Shown here: positions 52,001 to 63,587 of the stretch, one piece after another
Layout: every line of letters begins with the position of its first letter
Numbering within the stretch: position 1 is the stretch's first letter
NCBI GenBank assembly: GCA_009767595.1
Contig: VSDK01011273.1
Location: 85,084 to 149,083 of the forward strand
Source of the DNA: Symbiodinium kawagutii
Lineage: Eukaryota; Sar; Dinophyceae; Suessiales; Symbiodiniaceae
DNA: 64,000 nt
Direction of reading: 5' to 3'
Position numbers and translations under genes: made by a program
Notes under the pieces: generated by a model
The model's input: the letters and a program-made list of their open reading frames with translations, nothing else
Database searches by the model: none
What the model was told of the DNA's origin: nothing

Positions 52001-54640
52001 TGGCATTTCCTTGCAATATGTGTTCGAACATTTGGAGGATGTGTACAAGGAGAAGGCTGAACAAGCAGAGTGGCGACTTGATACATGGGGCCCAGTGACC
52101 AAGAGTGGCTTTTTTTTAAAGGGCCGCAAATTTTGGCTCCAAGTGGATCCTGAGGCTGCTTGGAATGCTTTGCAGCCTTGCGATTATCCTGAGAACCCAA
52201 ATTTTCACCAAGTGGCGGGGGTGTTGGCCTATGGTCCATGGGCGTTGGGCAAGCACCAATGCTGCCCCCGTGATGGGAAGCCAGACTGCAGCATTGTGGA
52301 CGCGCTTCAAGCAGAGTCCAACAGTGCAAGGGCAACTTGGTTCCTCTCGTGGGTTTGGGGCTATCACTTCACAACGGTGCGCAAGGCAGGGTGCTTCCAG
52401 TTGCAGAACAGGTAAGACACATTTACTCATTGACTCCAAGAAGCCCAAGCCACCCACGCGATTTCTTAGTTTGATGCTGCCCCCAAGGCTTTTGGGCGCA
52501 TAGCTTACGCATACTTAACGAACACCCAAATTGAGAGGCAGACTTCCGATCGGCGCACAGAGGGGAACTTCGGGGACTGCCTCAAACACTTTTTAAACTC
52601 ACCATATTTAGCATACTGTCACTCCGCACAGCTTCTCTCAAGCCCAACTCTCAATCACATGTCACATGCTCACTTTCTGAGTCAACAAATGTTAACAAAT
52701 GTACATAAATGTACAATATACTCGCATACTGGCTTGTTCACAACATCTTCATTCAATCATGAAAGCCAGCCGACAGGCTGAGCCCAGTCAGTTCCAGCCT
52801 GCAAACAAGATGAGGTCGAATGGGGTAACTGCTGCAAATCTTGTCCTGACCTGGAGCAAAAGGGTGTTTTCAGGTTCTTTTTCAGGTTCCTTGTATGGTG
52901 TCCTTCATCGAGGTCAGGTTATGTCAGGTTCCCAGATCCAAGATATTTTTTGTTTGCGTTGTTTCTTGGGAAGGTTCCTGTAGGATGACTTTCATAAGGG
53001 TCTGGCTCCTGGATGTACGTGCCTTTAGACAACGTTTGCAACCTGAGGGCTTGCCTATAGGCACATTAGAACACTGATGTGCGTGCCTTTGGCACATCAA
53101 ATGGCTGTGCCTAAAGCTTTGTGTATGCCTGCCCTTGTGGACAAAAGAATGTTGTGCCTAAACCCGTTCTGAAACCTTCCTACCTGCATGTACGTGCCCT
53201 TGGGCACATTCAAAATGCTCAGCATAAACGTTTGTAGCTGGATGTGCCTGCACTGAGGCGGATAAAAGATGCTGTGGCTAAACGTGTGTGCCTTTTGTAA
53301 TGCATTCGTGATGGTGATGTTGTTGTGTTGTGCTGGTGTTTTTGTTGTGCTGTTCTTCATCATTTGTTACATCATTGTTCCGTTGCTTCCCCCATTGGTT
53401 TCTCCCTACTTTCCTTCCTTCTACTTGTGTCCACCTCCTTGTCCTCTCACAAATACTGTTAGAAAGTTTCAACGTGTGGGGTCATCCAGTCCTCTGATTT
53501 TGGAGGCGCTGACGAGATGGTGGGAGAAGCACCGCATCGTTTCAGGGGCTGGCGAGGATGCTTCTGGGCAGGGCACCTACATCTGGTGGTGCGTCTTTGT
53601 GAACAACCAGTTCAGGATGTTGGAGGCTGGCCAGGTTGAAGACCCTGGTGATCTTTTCAACGTCTTTGGCCAGCAGTTGGAAGGTATCGGCAAGATGCTC
53701 ATGTGCTTGGACCAAATGAGAGGAAGTTCGTACACCACGAGGATCTGGTGCATCTTCGAGGTTTTTGTTGCATGTCAGAGGCGGGGTGTTTCTGCAGGGA
53801 GTGGATCAGAGTGCCTTATAGAGCTTGGATGTTCAAGTTTTCCTTGGCAAATGGCCACTGCTAGGAGCATTCCAACCACTGTGATCCTCCCAGAGCTGGA
53901 AGTGGGCGCGATTGACTCTCTGAAGGACCGATTCTGGAGCTTTTACGATTCGTTAGATTTGTTGTTGTACGTGCTTCTTGGTTACCCACTGCTTGCAAAT
54001 ACATCTTCAGTATAAGCCATTGTTTGGGTTCAAACACTGTTTCAGAAGTGCTCGATGCTGCAGTGATGGATTTTGAAACCGATTTGTTTTGTACTGTGTG
54101 ATGCTTTCAGAAGATGGATATTAGCTTCATGGAGGTGTTTGATGCAAAGACGAACATCCTAATTCGCCACGAGCTGTGCTTTCAAGGATTTGACGCAACA
54201 ATGCCGAGTTGATGCTGAGAAGGCTGGAACAGAACAGTCGGTGTGAGTCCGTGTATTTCCATGTTTGCACCCCCACATGTATGGATATTGCCGGCCAACG
54301 CATGTTATTTTCCCGAAGGAAAGCTCATAGTAGCTGACCACGGCCCCAAATCCAGGCGAAGGCTTCCGTTGAAGCTGATGCAGAGGCCATCAAAAAGCAC
54401 ATCCAGCAGGAGCATAAATCCTTTGAATATGTGAACCAGACCGTGGAGCAAGCTCTTTGGTGCGAAGTCATCAAGTTCTTGGAGCAAAGTGAGCAAAGTG
54501 AGCAGAGCGAGAATGGCAAGACCCAAAGCATCGTCCCTTCAACGGAGACTGTGTCAGACCGCCCTTCGACTCGTGACATTTTGTCATCCAAAGGCTCGAA
54601 GACCTTCGATGGCACGAAAAGCCAATGCTCTATTCAGTGA
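46029..54640 (+). CDS. Receptor-like FG-GAP/EGF/Cys-rich TIR-like membrane protein, copy 2
   Basis: The cleanest copy. Exons: 46029-46439, 46539-47732, 48139-49306, 49373-49786, 50769-51396, 51593-52411, 53490-53780, 53865-54009, 54187-54240, 54356-54640. They sum to 5409 nt, 1802 residues plus stop, and all phases agree. Order: signal peptide MKCFLLLLPLVHGFWC; about 15 FG-GAP/VCBS calcium loops (such as DWDKDGDLD, DVDQDGDLD, DFDGDGKKD) to about residue 990; EGF-like segment; cysteine-rich modules to about 1320; membrane helix about 1326-1350 followed by basic residues (stop transfer); cytoplasmic region. The latter has LSWVWGY near 1522, FVNNQF, RIWCIFE with Glu 1635, TTVILP near 1649, then a Q/E/S-rich tail. 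Introns 4, 5 and 7 have GC donors, the others GT. It probably acts at the cell surface. Ligand and enzyme activity are not established. Confidence 0.82.
49787..50768 (+). repeat. Intron 4 of copy 2 with a GCGAAAG cluster
   Basis: Between about 49930 and 50287 the heptamer GCGAAAG occurs about nine times, often as TTCGCGAAAG or CGCGCGAAA, with variants such as cacgaaag. The same motif is found about four times at 34911-34988 in intron 6 of copy 1. Intron 4 of copies 1 and 3 lacks it. The GC donor is at 49787. Confidence 0.7.
50769..51396 (+). CDS. Exon 5 of copy 2: cysteine-rich modules
   Basis: Same plan as in copy 1, with two CVPCGAGT modules. Substitutions relative to copy 1 are scattered and many change charge (RADMTNKKYPVW against DVRADKKYPVW). 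Ends at GCAAG|GCCC, a GC donor. Confidence 0.75.
52412..53489 (+). repeat. Intron 6 of copy 2 with GTGCC hairpin repeats
   Basis: From about 53010 to 53285 degenerate ~70-bp units repeat. Several contain a short perfect hairpin (GTGCCTTTGGCAC, GTGCCCTTGGGCAC) followed by a variant of ctgtgcctaaacg. The donor is GTAAG at 52412; copy 1 has GCAAG at the same place. Confidence 0.65.
53490..54009 (+). CDS. Exons 7-8 of copy 2: TIR-like core
   Basis: Exon 7 (53490-53780) and exon 8 (53865-54009) flank an 84-nt GC-AG intron. They encode RWWEKHRIVSG, WWCVFVNNQF, a LEGIGKMLMCLD helix, TTRIWCIFEVFVACQR and SIPTTVILPE. The order of an alternating beta/alpha pattern, WC-x-x-E and a hydrophobic strand ending in P recalls TIR domains, where the Glu after WC is the NADase residue. 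Without a profile search this remains a proposal. If the 84-nt intron were kept, the frame would stay open. Confidence 0.55.
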
Positions 54641-56170
54641 CCAGCTCTTTTTGTGATCCTCTTTCCTGAGAGATTTGTGGCCTGACGGGCGCCGTCTCTT
54701 AGGTGTGTTTAGTTGTTAGGTGTGGCATGCGTGATCCTTAAGATCAGACCGGAGAAAAAGTACATAAAAGTACAAAAGGAAATCAGTTGGAGACGTCTTT
54801 GGAAAAGGCATTTGATACGGTATTTTATTACATAGTTTAATACTGCTACAGTTTTTGCGTCAAGTAAGACACACGTGACGATTTACTATGATTCTTTGGT
54901 GAAAGGATCGCGGCTCCTGAAGGACACCACAAGAGTGTCAGTTTGTAAAGCTCCATGCTGGCAGTTTTGGAACATTTTGGAGATCTGGAGGCCTGACCTG
55001 ATCATGACCTCCAGATGTTTTGAAGTAAGCATAGCAGCCTTGGCCCATGGGCTCAGGGCCCAGCACCCAGCATTGCCGCTCCAACCGAGAGGTCACGAGC
55101 CATGAACAACGCGGCAGAATGAAAGAGTTAGGTAGTTGAAGCTTGGACGACTTGATTGGATCAACTGTTGTCGTTCTAGACTTGGTTTCAGTGACGCATT
55201 GCGTTTGCTGCGAGCTCTAGCGAAAAATCACGGTCAGGTTAGTTTCAGAGATTAGGTTTTCAAAGTTGAGGGCTTCAGAGATTAAGCCTGGAGTTGTGAC
55301 AAACCTAGAATCATTTCGCTAGCATGTTCAAACTATGGAGTCCCGGTTTCAACATAGCATTTCAACATTACAGGAGAAACACACTGTCCATACAAGTGCC
55401 AAAGTCTAGCAGTCTAGCCATCAGCAAATTTGAGAACGCGCTGCTCAAATTTCACAGTACTGTTCGGTGCTTTTGAACTGATTGCAAAGTTTCGAACTAC
55501 ACCGTTGGCCTCTTGGATAAGTCTGGAGTTGGGGCGCTGTCATGATGCCTAGTCTGGCAGTGCGGCTTACAACAGGCCCCACGCCACAATACACTTTATG
55601 GACAGTCGTGCGTTTTTCTTGCTGCGACATGTCATGACCTGTTGTGTCATACCCCGTGCAACGCTTTTTTAACGTGAGAAAAATGGTGCATCGGCTGGGC
55701 ACATGTATTTATCCCAAAGCTTGCTGGCGCCATGTCACACCAAAGAATGAGTGGCACAGCACATCTGCTTGAATCTTTGTTCGGGTCCGTTCACTTGCTT
55801 CGCGTTGATCTGTTTGCGCTGCCTATGCTGACTTTTTTGCAACAGCATTGTCATGTTGATTTTCCCACTGAGGTATAGCTGTTGGCGCCCTGCTTAGCAA
55901 GGCGCCTTCCCAGCCCATCTTTGTTCAATCCAGAAGTGTGCTGATGTTTTGGACCCTTCTTTTACCCGTTGCACATTCATGTTTCATCAAACTTCAGACT
56001 CTTCGAGACCGTTCTGTCACAACGGTGCACCAGTTCCCATGATCACAACGACTTCCAAAGCTGAAAGAGAACTGACAAGAACTGCCACAACCTTCCGGCA
56101 GTGATTCGTGTTTTTTAGACCTACCGTACCTGTACGAAAGTTCGAGAACTCACTGCTCAATAGTCAGTCC
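54641..56170. other. Downstream flank of copy 2
   Basis: No exon is seen on either strand. It is similar to 38280-39775 over most of its length, including the blocks with gcggctcctgaaggacacc and the hairpin at 55884-55906. Confidence 0.5.
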
Positions 56171-56541
56171 AGACGAGCAGTTTTTCTTTGGTTTCATGAC
56201 TCACTCATTAAAGTAGTGACTGTGCGTTCAAGATTGGTTTCGCACTCTTGTTTCTTAGTTTTCAGAGCCGCCTTGTTGCAATTTTGAACAAGTACTAGCA
56301 CTCTTGGTCCTCTCCATTTGCTCCGGCTTTTTCTTGCCAGACTGCTTTCCTTGGCCGATATACTTTCGCTTTCAAAACGTTGGTCCTCTCAAGTTACAAC
56401 CATGTTTTTTTGCTACCTGGTGTCCATCAATGAACGAATAGGGAATCTGATGGATTCTACCGTTAAAAACCACCAGTGAGTTTTCTTAAAGCTGTTAAGC
56501 CATCATAAAATACACCCTTGGAATTCCACCGTTTTACACAG

Positions 56542-56625
56542 GTGGGCTGCAGTTCAGGAAGATCCGATGATGTCCAGCAGCTTTTGGAAGCCTGGGCACA
56601 CAGCACACTGGTGTTCGAAGCTGTG
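56542..56625 (+). pseudogene. Ankyrin gene remnant in unit C
   Basis: Only the equivalent of ankyrin exon 6 is seen (SDDVQQLLEAWAHSTLV). It is one base shorter before that segment than in unit A, and the preceding ankyrin exons are deleted from this unit, so it can hardly be expressed as in unit A. Confidence 0.55.
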
Positions 56626-58450
56626 CTGCGAGTTGCGGGTTGGGCACTGGGTTTGTGGGTTGGAAGGGAACATTTCAAGCATCTATCAGTCAAATAGCAG
56701 ACCCAAAAAAAAAACAGAGCCACTGGATGTTGGGAAGTGCTGTAGCAATGATAGGGATTTAAGAGCCCAATAATCGTGGATTTCATGATCTTTGGCCAAG
56801 CCACTAGAAAGAGCATCCTGACCATGTCAACCCAAGTGCATCGATAGGCTTGATTGATGGACAATATAAAATGACACTTGGACCACACTGCCATGCTGGC
56901 CACGTGAAATCGACTCCTGTAAGGATGTCAAACTGCCGTGGTCTTTGCCTGCGCAAACAATTGTGAAGAGGCCGGCTTTCAGACAGAGGGGATGGGAGGT
57001 GAGGAATGGCTGGTTTGCGACCGTGCCAGAGACATGCACCAAGCAGGGGTCGCAACGAAGTTTGTTAAGGAAGGCATTCCAACAGAAGACATCGGAAAAC
57101 CATCCGCGTTTCTGGGAGCAGGCTCAGATATCCAGCCCCATCCAGCAAGTAGTGGAAATCTTGCAAAAAGAGCTGCATTGGAAGATGATAAGATTGAGGT
57201 GCACGGATGTAGCACCATCATGTGCTTGGGTTCTGTGGCTTAGTGATTTGATCAGTCTTACTCTGATGGATGGCAACATGAAACAATATTATGATGGTTT
57301 GGAAGGATGTTGCCATCAATATGAGACATCAATGGAAAATACTCCTTTTTGATGCTGGAAACTTTTTCCTAAGATCCTTTCAGCACCGCAGAGGACGTTT
57401 TTTTGCGAAGTTGTTTATGAACGAAATGAGTGTTTTTCAAAATAGGGGACACCTAAATCATCCCCTATCAGTCATTTATAATATTTATAGATAGTAATGA
57501 ACCAACATGAGCCAACCATTTTCCGGTCGTTCCTTATTTGAGGAAACCCCCAAATAGATTGCTCTTCGCATTTCTTTGTTGACCCCAGTTCTGCTTCACA
57601 TCCGAAAAGTCTGAGCAGTGCATTCCTTCAGACAAGACAGTTGCTACAGTACAGCGGCCCGAGCCCGCTGAGCAAGGGACCCCAACGGTAGTGGTGTGCT
57701 GCCATATGAGAATTGCTGAGGGAAGTGCCTCGTGTGAAAGCTATTCGAAATATATAGTGGGGCAATAGCGGGGGGAAGTACAGTAGGAGGATTCGTTGGT
57801 TGTTTTTGGAAAAAGAGAGACAGAGAGAGAGGGGGGCAATCCTTTATCGTCTGCATTTCTTCATTCCATGTTGATCTTGGCTTCTGAACTGCTCAGCCTC
57901 GGGAAGGATGAGGAACTGCTGACGACTCGATGCCGCTCGGAGCAGCCCCTTGTGGCCATCAACTCTGAGGCTAACCAGTCATGGCGTACCTTTGCGGTGA
58001 GTCCTTTCAAGAATTTTCTTTCCAAAACTGTGTTTGAAGCACTGCCCATTTGCTCAACTCACAAACAATGTATCTATGACATGTGAATTGAAAGTTGTTG
58101 TTGGTGTGCATAAACATCTTCGGCCGCAGTTTCAAGAGGTTTGTACGAAACTACCTTTCTTCACACAACGGTGTCTCTAGCTCTAATTTCCTACCGCAGG
58201 TTCTACTGTAGTGTGCAATGACATTATTGATGATATTTGATGGCTATAAGTTATCAAATGTATGCTTGGCAAATCCGTAAAACGGCTGAGGCAAATAAAA
58301 TATATAATTAGTTTGCATGTCAAGTTTGTCAAAAATTGCGACCCCAAACTTGCTACACAGTTTGGTTTCCCACCAAAGCAAAGACATATGCATATGTCTG
58401 CATGTTTTTGGCCCCCTGGTTTTGACGGAGACATGCTCTCGCGCCAAGCC
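56626..58450. other. Region upstream of receptor-like copy 3
   Basis: Contains the degraded counterparts of the conserved block (56920-57240) and of the KLLTTACCSK piece (57895-57999, here LGKDEELLTTRCRSEQP followed by a good GT donor, GCG|GTGAGT). An A-rich run is at 56705-56715 and a GA microsatellite near 57806-57835. No complete gene is seen. Confidence 0.4.
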
Positions 58451-61400
58451 ATGAAGTGTTTCCTTCTTCTCCTGCCGTTAGTGCACGGCTTTTGGTGCGA
58501 GACCAGCAACCGCACTGGTTGCCGCGGACAGTCAAGGCATTTTGTCCGAGAGACATCAGTCACAAATCCTTTTCTGGCATTCCGGGACATTGAAGTGAAT
58601 TTCTTGGAGGAGCCAATAGTGGTTGATTGGGACAACGATGGTGATTTGGACGTGATTGTCAGGAGCACCGAAGAACTTAAGCTGTTTGAGTTCAAGTCAG
58701 ACAGCAGCCACTTTGTGCAAGTTCAGCCCAGTCCGTTCAAAGGAATTCTCAGGTCCAAAGGTGGCGATTGGTGGTCGTCCTGCCGTCCTGCAGTGGTGGA
58801 CTGGAATGGGGATGGACGCCTGGACTTGATCATCGGCTCTGAGGACGGTCCTGTTCAGTATGGGGATGGTGATCTCAATGTTTGAACTCGGTGTCTTTAT
58901 ATGTTTCTACGCGTGTGTGTTAAATCATATAAATGTTGACTTTCGTAACATGGACCTGTTTGCCGTCCTTTTGATGTCCTATTCTACATGGTAAGCGCTT
59001 TGTCACACAGGATGGAATCAAGTATTACGAGAAGGGCAATGATGGCCTCCTTCACGAGAAAGCAGACAACCCCTTTGAAGTTGTGCCGACATTGCAGAAT
59101 GCTTGTACTGATCTTGCAGTGGCAGATTGGGATGGCAATGGGAAGTTGGATTTGCTTGTCTCCCATTGCTGTGGTTCATCGCGTCCACTGCAACACTACG
59201 AAAATTCTGATGGCCAACTTGTGCTGATGGATAATTCCACGGGCCCTTTTCAGTCAGTCGAGCGGACGACACGCACAAAGAGACCTTTGATGGCAGATTG
59301 GAATAGTGATGGGCGCATTGACTTGATTCTCATGGCAAAAGCCATTGACACACAGACGGCGACAAATTCCAGAGATCCAGAACTTTGCCGAATAGAAGTT
59401 CACCTACAAGGTGCTGATGGAAGGGCAAGTGCCAATGACTCCGCCCCCATGGTACTGTCTAATTTCTTTTGCAGCAACTTCGATGGTTCAGGCATCTCTT
59501 TGGTGGATGTGGATCAAGATGGGGATTTAGATGCTATTTTGGGTGCCAATCAGGGACCATTGCATGTTTACGAAAACACTGGCAGCGAGCTGCGGGCACC
59601 AGCCGTGGCATCAGTCTCCTCCGGCCCAATTCCTCTTGACCAGATTCAGCTCGACACTTCTGAGCCTCTGAATTATTTTCGCCCAGTGCTGGCTGACTGG
59701 GACTTGGATGGAGACCTTGATTTGGCCATGATTAAACCAATAATATCAGATGAAGACAGAAGTGCTTACTTTGAACACCAAGCAGATGGCATGGTCCTCA
59801 AGCTCAGTGGCCCGCCAAATATTTCTTGCCCACTTGACTGGAGTAAACTGTTCAGCTATGTTGACTTCGACGGAGATGGGAAGAAGGATCTTGTGGGCCT
59901 TGACACTGGGCTTGATGTCATCATTTGCATCCAGACGTCTTCGGGCTTCATCTCTTCTGACCAAAATCCTTTCAAGAGGCCGTACAACATCTTATCCTGT
60001 TGGAATTGTCCATCCCACTTTGTTTCCGTAGAGCCTCGATCTTTTATTGACTGGGATTCTGATGGCGACTTGGACATGCTTGGGATCTATGTCAACAATC
60101 AGGCGCAGCTCAAGTCTTCTGTTGCCAAATCTGTGTTTTTCAAAAGGATGTGTCGCAGTATCCTTGAAACCCTTTCCAAACATTATTATATCAATTATAT
60201 TCAATTATATCATATCATATCGATGCCATGCTTCGGTCCAAACTTAGGGCCCTCACCCAGTTTTTGCCCGAGAACCCTCTGAAAACGGCAAAAGATCGGT
60301 GGTTCATGGTGGCTCTTTGAGGATCTTTGAAGGACATTCATTGCAGATAGAAGCAGTCTCAGGAGAGAGCCATGTGAGTCGCCTTGCCCTGGTTTCCTTT
60401 TGGATTTCACTAATAGCATTTGATAGCGGCCCCTCACTGTTTGATTGCTTGCTGGATCCTTCGTTCATGCGCGGAAGTTTTTGGTGTCTTCGTTTGACCA
60501 TTTGTCGAACGTGTCAATTTACGCGCGCACGCGTGTATGTGTGTGTGTGTGTGTGTCTGTGTGATTGTGTGTGTGTGTGCGTATTTACGTTTCTGTAGAG
60601 CTCTTTCCAGAAACCCTGACGTGCAAGACCAACAACTGATTGATACATTTGCGGTTTTGCCATGCAGGTCTATTTGTACGAGCAGCTTTCCAATGGTTCG
60701 TTCTTGCCACAACCCCTTCCAGTACCTGCTGCTCACGACTACACAGCTGCAGATTTTGATGGAGACGGAGATGTTGACTTCATGATGGTTAAGGCAAATG
60801 AAGGGAGCTGCCTGTATTTCGAGCGCAGAAGTGATGGAAGCCTTGACCAATTGCATGGCACAGACAATCCGTTCAACAGTGTTTGCGACGTGCTTAGTGG
60901 GAAGACGGCGGAGCTTTCAATCTCCCGAGGAACGCTCTCCACATTAGATGATTGGAATGGAGATAGTGAGATGGACATCATTTTGGTTAGTCAAAACAAA
61001 GTGAGTTTGTGGATCAGCCGCCCTTTGAGGACTTTTGTGGAAGTCGTTGGATCCGAACAACCTTTTACACAAATTCCCTTGTTAGCCAGCACAGCTGTGA
61101 GTTTGGTGGATGTCGATGGTGATGGAAGACTGGATGTCGTGGTTCCACCGCAGGTTTTCGACAGAGGTCTCCACCATGACTATGAAACCTACCTTTACTT
61201 TCAGCAGTGGGCAAGTGGCCAAATCGCAAAACAGATAGGCTCATCAAATCCATTTGGAAAGATGGACAAGACCGTCCATTTCAGTTCCACCATTTGGCAC
61301 CGGATAAAGAGTTTGTTTGTGGATCTTGATGGCGATGGTGACTTGGACTTGGTTGATGCAAACTTGCATTACACTCGAAACGATGGCGACGGAAGCTTCA

Positions 61401-63291
61401 CGGACATGGGTCCTGAAGACCCAAGCAATCCTTTCCATGGGATTGATGATTCTGACTTCTCTTACTGGACCTTGGTAGATTGGGACGGCGACCAAGCCCT
61501 TGATCTTGTTCAAGCCTACAAGCCTCAACAAATACTTCAGCATTTATTCTGGATGATCGAAGTACGCAATGAGATGGAGCGAAATGGAACCAGCAAAGAA
61601 GAAATTCAAGCATTCGGTCAAAGAGAACTTTCCCCACAAATGCGCTTCTACCGTCAAGTCCGCAATGCCAGCTCCGGCAACATTAAATTCTTGGAACTGA
61701 CAGGCTCTGCAAACCCTTTCCATGACATGAGTGGAAAGACGATGCTTGCGAACAGCGTCTCTCCAGGTGTGGTTGACTTAGATGGTGACGGTGATTTGGA
61801 TTTGGTGCTGGGTACAACCAGTGGTCGCTTGCTTTCTTATTCAGGTAGTGTGTTTTTTCAAGTGTGTTTGTTTGTATAGTTTGTTTCTGTGTTTTGCTTC
61901 AGCAGTGTCCTCCACTTTTCAAGAAATTGAAGGAGAGCTTCTGTACTACGAGCAGCAAGATGGCAAATTTCGGGAGCCTGCTGCGAATCCATTTGCCGAG
62001 CTTTCCATTTACATCAAGGATCCTTATCCTGTGCAACCGCGCTTTGTAGATTGGGACGGTGATGGTGCAGTGGATCTCGTGGTGACAGGAACAGACAAAG
62101 TGCAATACTTCCAACGGGGTGTTTGTATGCCTTCTTCTCCGTATTGCCGTTCAGGTTCCTGCAACAAAGAGACCTCCACTTGCAAGTGCTCTGATGGTGC
62201 CCAGGGTGAAGATTGCAGTCTTTGTGGCGACTTCCATGTCCGAAAGCAGGGGATGTGCCAGCCATGCCCAGGTTTTGGTGACTTGTCAAGCTTCACTGGC
62301 ACTTGTAATCGCAGAGGCGGGGCAAACTGTCGGTGGGGTAGACTCTGGCACCCGAAACCAACCCTGAAACAGCGGCTTGGTTGACGCTGCGCCCCGCTGC
62401 GACATTGGAGTGCTAAAAGTTTGCCACAAGAGCTAGCGGCGGCTAGCTGAACATGCCCTCGCTTTAGCAAGTAATAGCAGGGACAGGACTTTCAAAACCC
62501 ACAGAGAATGGATTAAATCACTTACAGGCCCCCTCCTCTCCGTGAGCTTGATTCCCTCCAGGAGCCACCAACCCAACTAATTTTTAGTGCGTTCTGCTCC
62601 ACTCCAGCTTCCTCTTGTTGAGATGTTCTTTCACATCGAGTTTTACATGCGCATATATGCGACACCAACGGAGAATTTTGATGAATTTTGCAGTTCAACA
62701 AAGATGAATCCTTGTTTTAATATGTTTTAATATGTTTCTTTTCTCAGTCAGTTGCCATGCTGGCTTTCGTCACGTACCCCTGGCCTACAGTTTGTGAGCC
62801 TTTCCTGCAGGTGTTTGCCACGATGATGATGATGCCAGAGCACAGCAGATAGCTTCAAATCAGACTGGATTCAAGGTGACTTCAGCCACTGGATCTGGGC
62901 AATGTAAGTGCTCTCCACCGTTCTTTGGAGATGGTTGCGAACGAGGATCCTGTGCTCCAGGCCAACGCTTGGTCCAAGATGTACGCGCAGACAGGAAATA
63001 TCCTGTGTGGGACATTTGTGTGCCTTGCCAATCAGGTCGTTTCAAAAATGTTTCCGGCAACAAGGACTGCTCTTTCTGTCCTGCTGGTCACATCCCAGAG
63101 CAAGGGGTTCGTTGCGTTCCATGTGGCGCAGGCACCATCCCCTCCGCCAAGAATCGCAGTGAATGCCGCCCTTGCGATGTTGGCTCTGTGGCTCTGCCAG
63201 GGGCTCCAGTCTGCAGCCCATGCCCAGCAGGCACTTCACCCAGCGCGGACAACAGCAGATGTGTAGCCTGCCAAGCTGGAGCTGTGGCAAG
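58451..63291 (+). CDS. Receptor-like FG-GAP/EGF/Cys-rich protein, copy 3 (5' part)
   Basis: Exons: 58451-58852, 59011-60132, 60668-61844, 61903-62316, 62811-63291; phases agree (cumulative 3596 nt, ending in phase 2). The signal peptide is MKCFLLLLPLVHGFWC with a single start, without the duplicated leader of copies 1 and 2. About 15 calcium-loop repeats are kept, though some are weakened (DWNSDGRID, DWNGDSEMD). The EGF-like junction and one cysteine-rich module follow; copies 1 and 2 have two. The exon 5 donor is GCAAG|GCCC as in the others, but no exon 6 equivalent (CTMC, membrane helix) is found in the remaining 709 bases. Either intron 5 is longer here or the 3' half is lost. If translation ran on, it would stop after FEGADFN, giving a secreted-like ectodomain. 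Confidence 0.72.
60169..60225. repeat. TTATATCAAT tandem tract
   Basis: Short repeats attatatcaattatattcaa and tcatatcatatc in the same intron, again specific to copy 3. Confidence 0.6.
60525..60592. repeat. GT/GC microsatellite in intron 2 of copy 3
   Basis: A run of gcgcgcacgcgtgt followed by (GT)n with a few interruptions. Absent from intron 2 of copies 1 and 2. Confidence 0.85.
62811..63291 (+). CDS. Exon 5 of copy 3, one module shorter
   Basis: It is 481 nt against 625 and 628 in copies 1 and 2. The difference of 144-147 nt equals one 48-49-residue cysteine-rich module, so the frame is kept. The join falls inside the nearly identical CRPCDVGSVAL stretch, as expected for unequal exchange between modules. 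Confidence 0.75.
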
Positions 63292-63364
63292 GCCCATTTT
63301 TGAAGGAGCTGATTTCAACTGAGGCATTACAAAGAAATACAAGCAGACACGGTATTGTAAGAAG

Positions 63365-63530
63365 CTTATTACTTATTATTATTATTGTTATCATTAACTA
63401 CTCAGACTCTTGTGATCATTGTTAAGTAATTATCGTTATTTTTACTATTTTCATAGGTCCCAAAATTATTACTATTTTCATAGCTATTATTCCTACTATT
63501 TTCACACTTATTCTTATTACTATTGTTGTT
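63365..63530. repeat. ATT/TATT-rich tract
   Basis: Irregular ttattattatt, ttactattttcata and ttattactatt phrases, with no coding content. Confidence 0.75.
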
Positions 63531-63587
63531 CTTATTCAGAGCGAGTTTAAGTGCGAAGCGCGGAACTTCCGTGTTACGGAGACTTGA

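Larger units (their letters stand above)
39776..56170 (+). repeat. Segmental duplication unit B (~16.4 kb)
   Basis: Colinear with unit A along its whole length, including the downstream hairpin (39497 in A, 55884 in B) and intergenic blocks. It differs by short indels, by a much shorter intron 7 in the receptor-like gene and by frameshifts in the ankyrin remnant. Confidence 0.8.
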
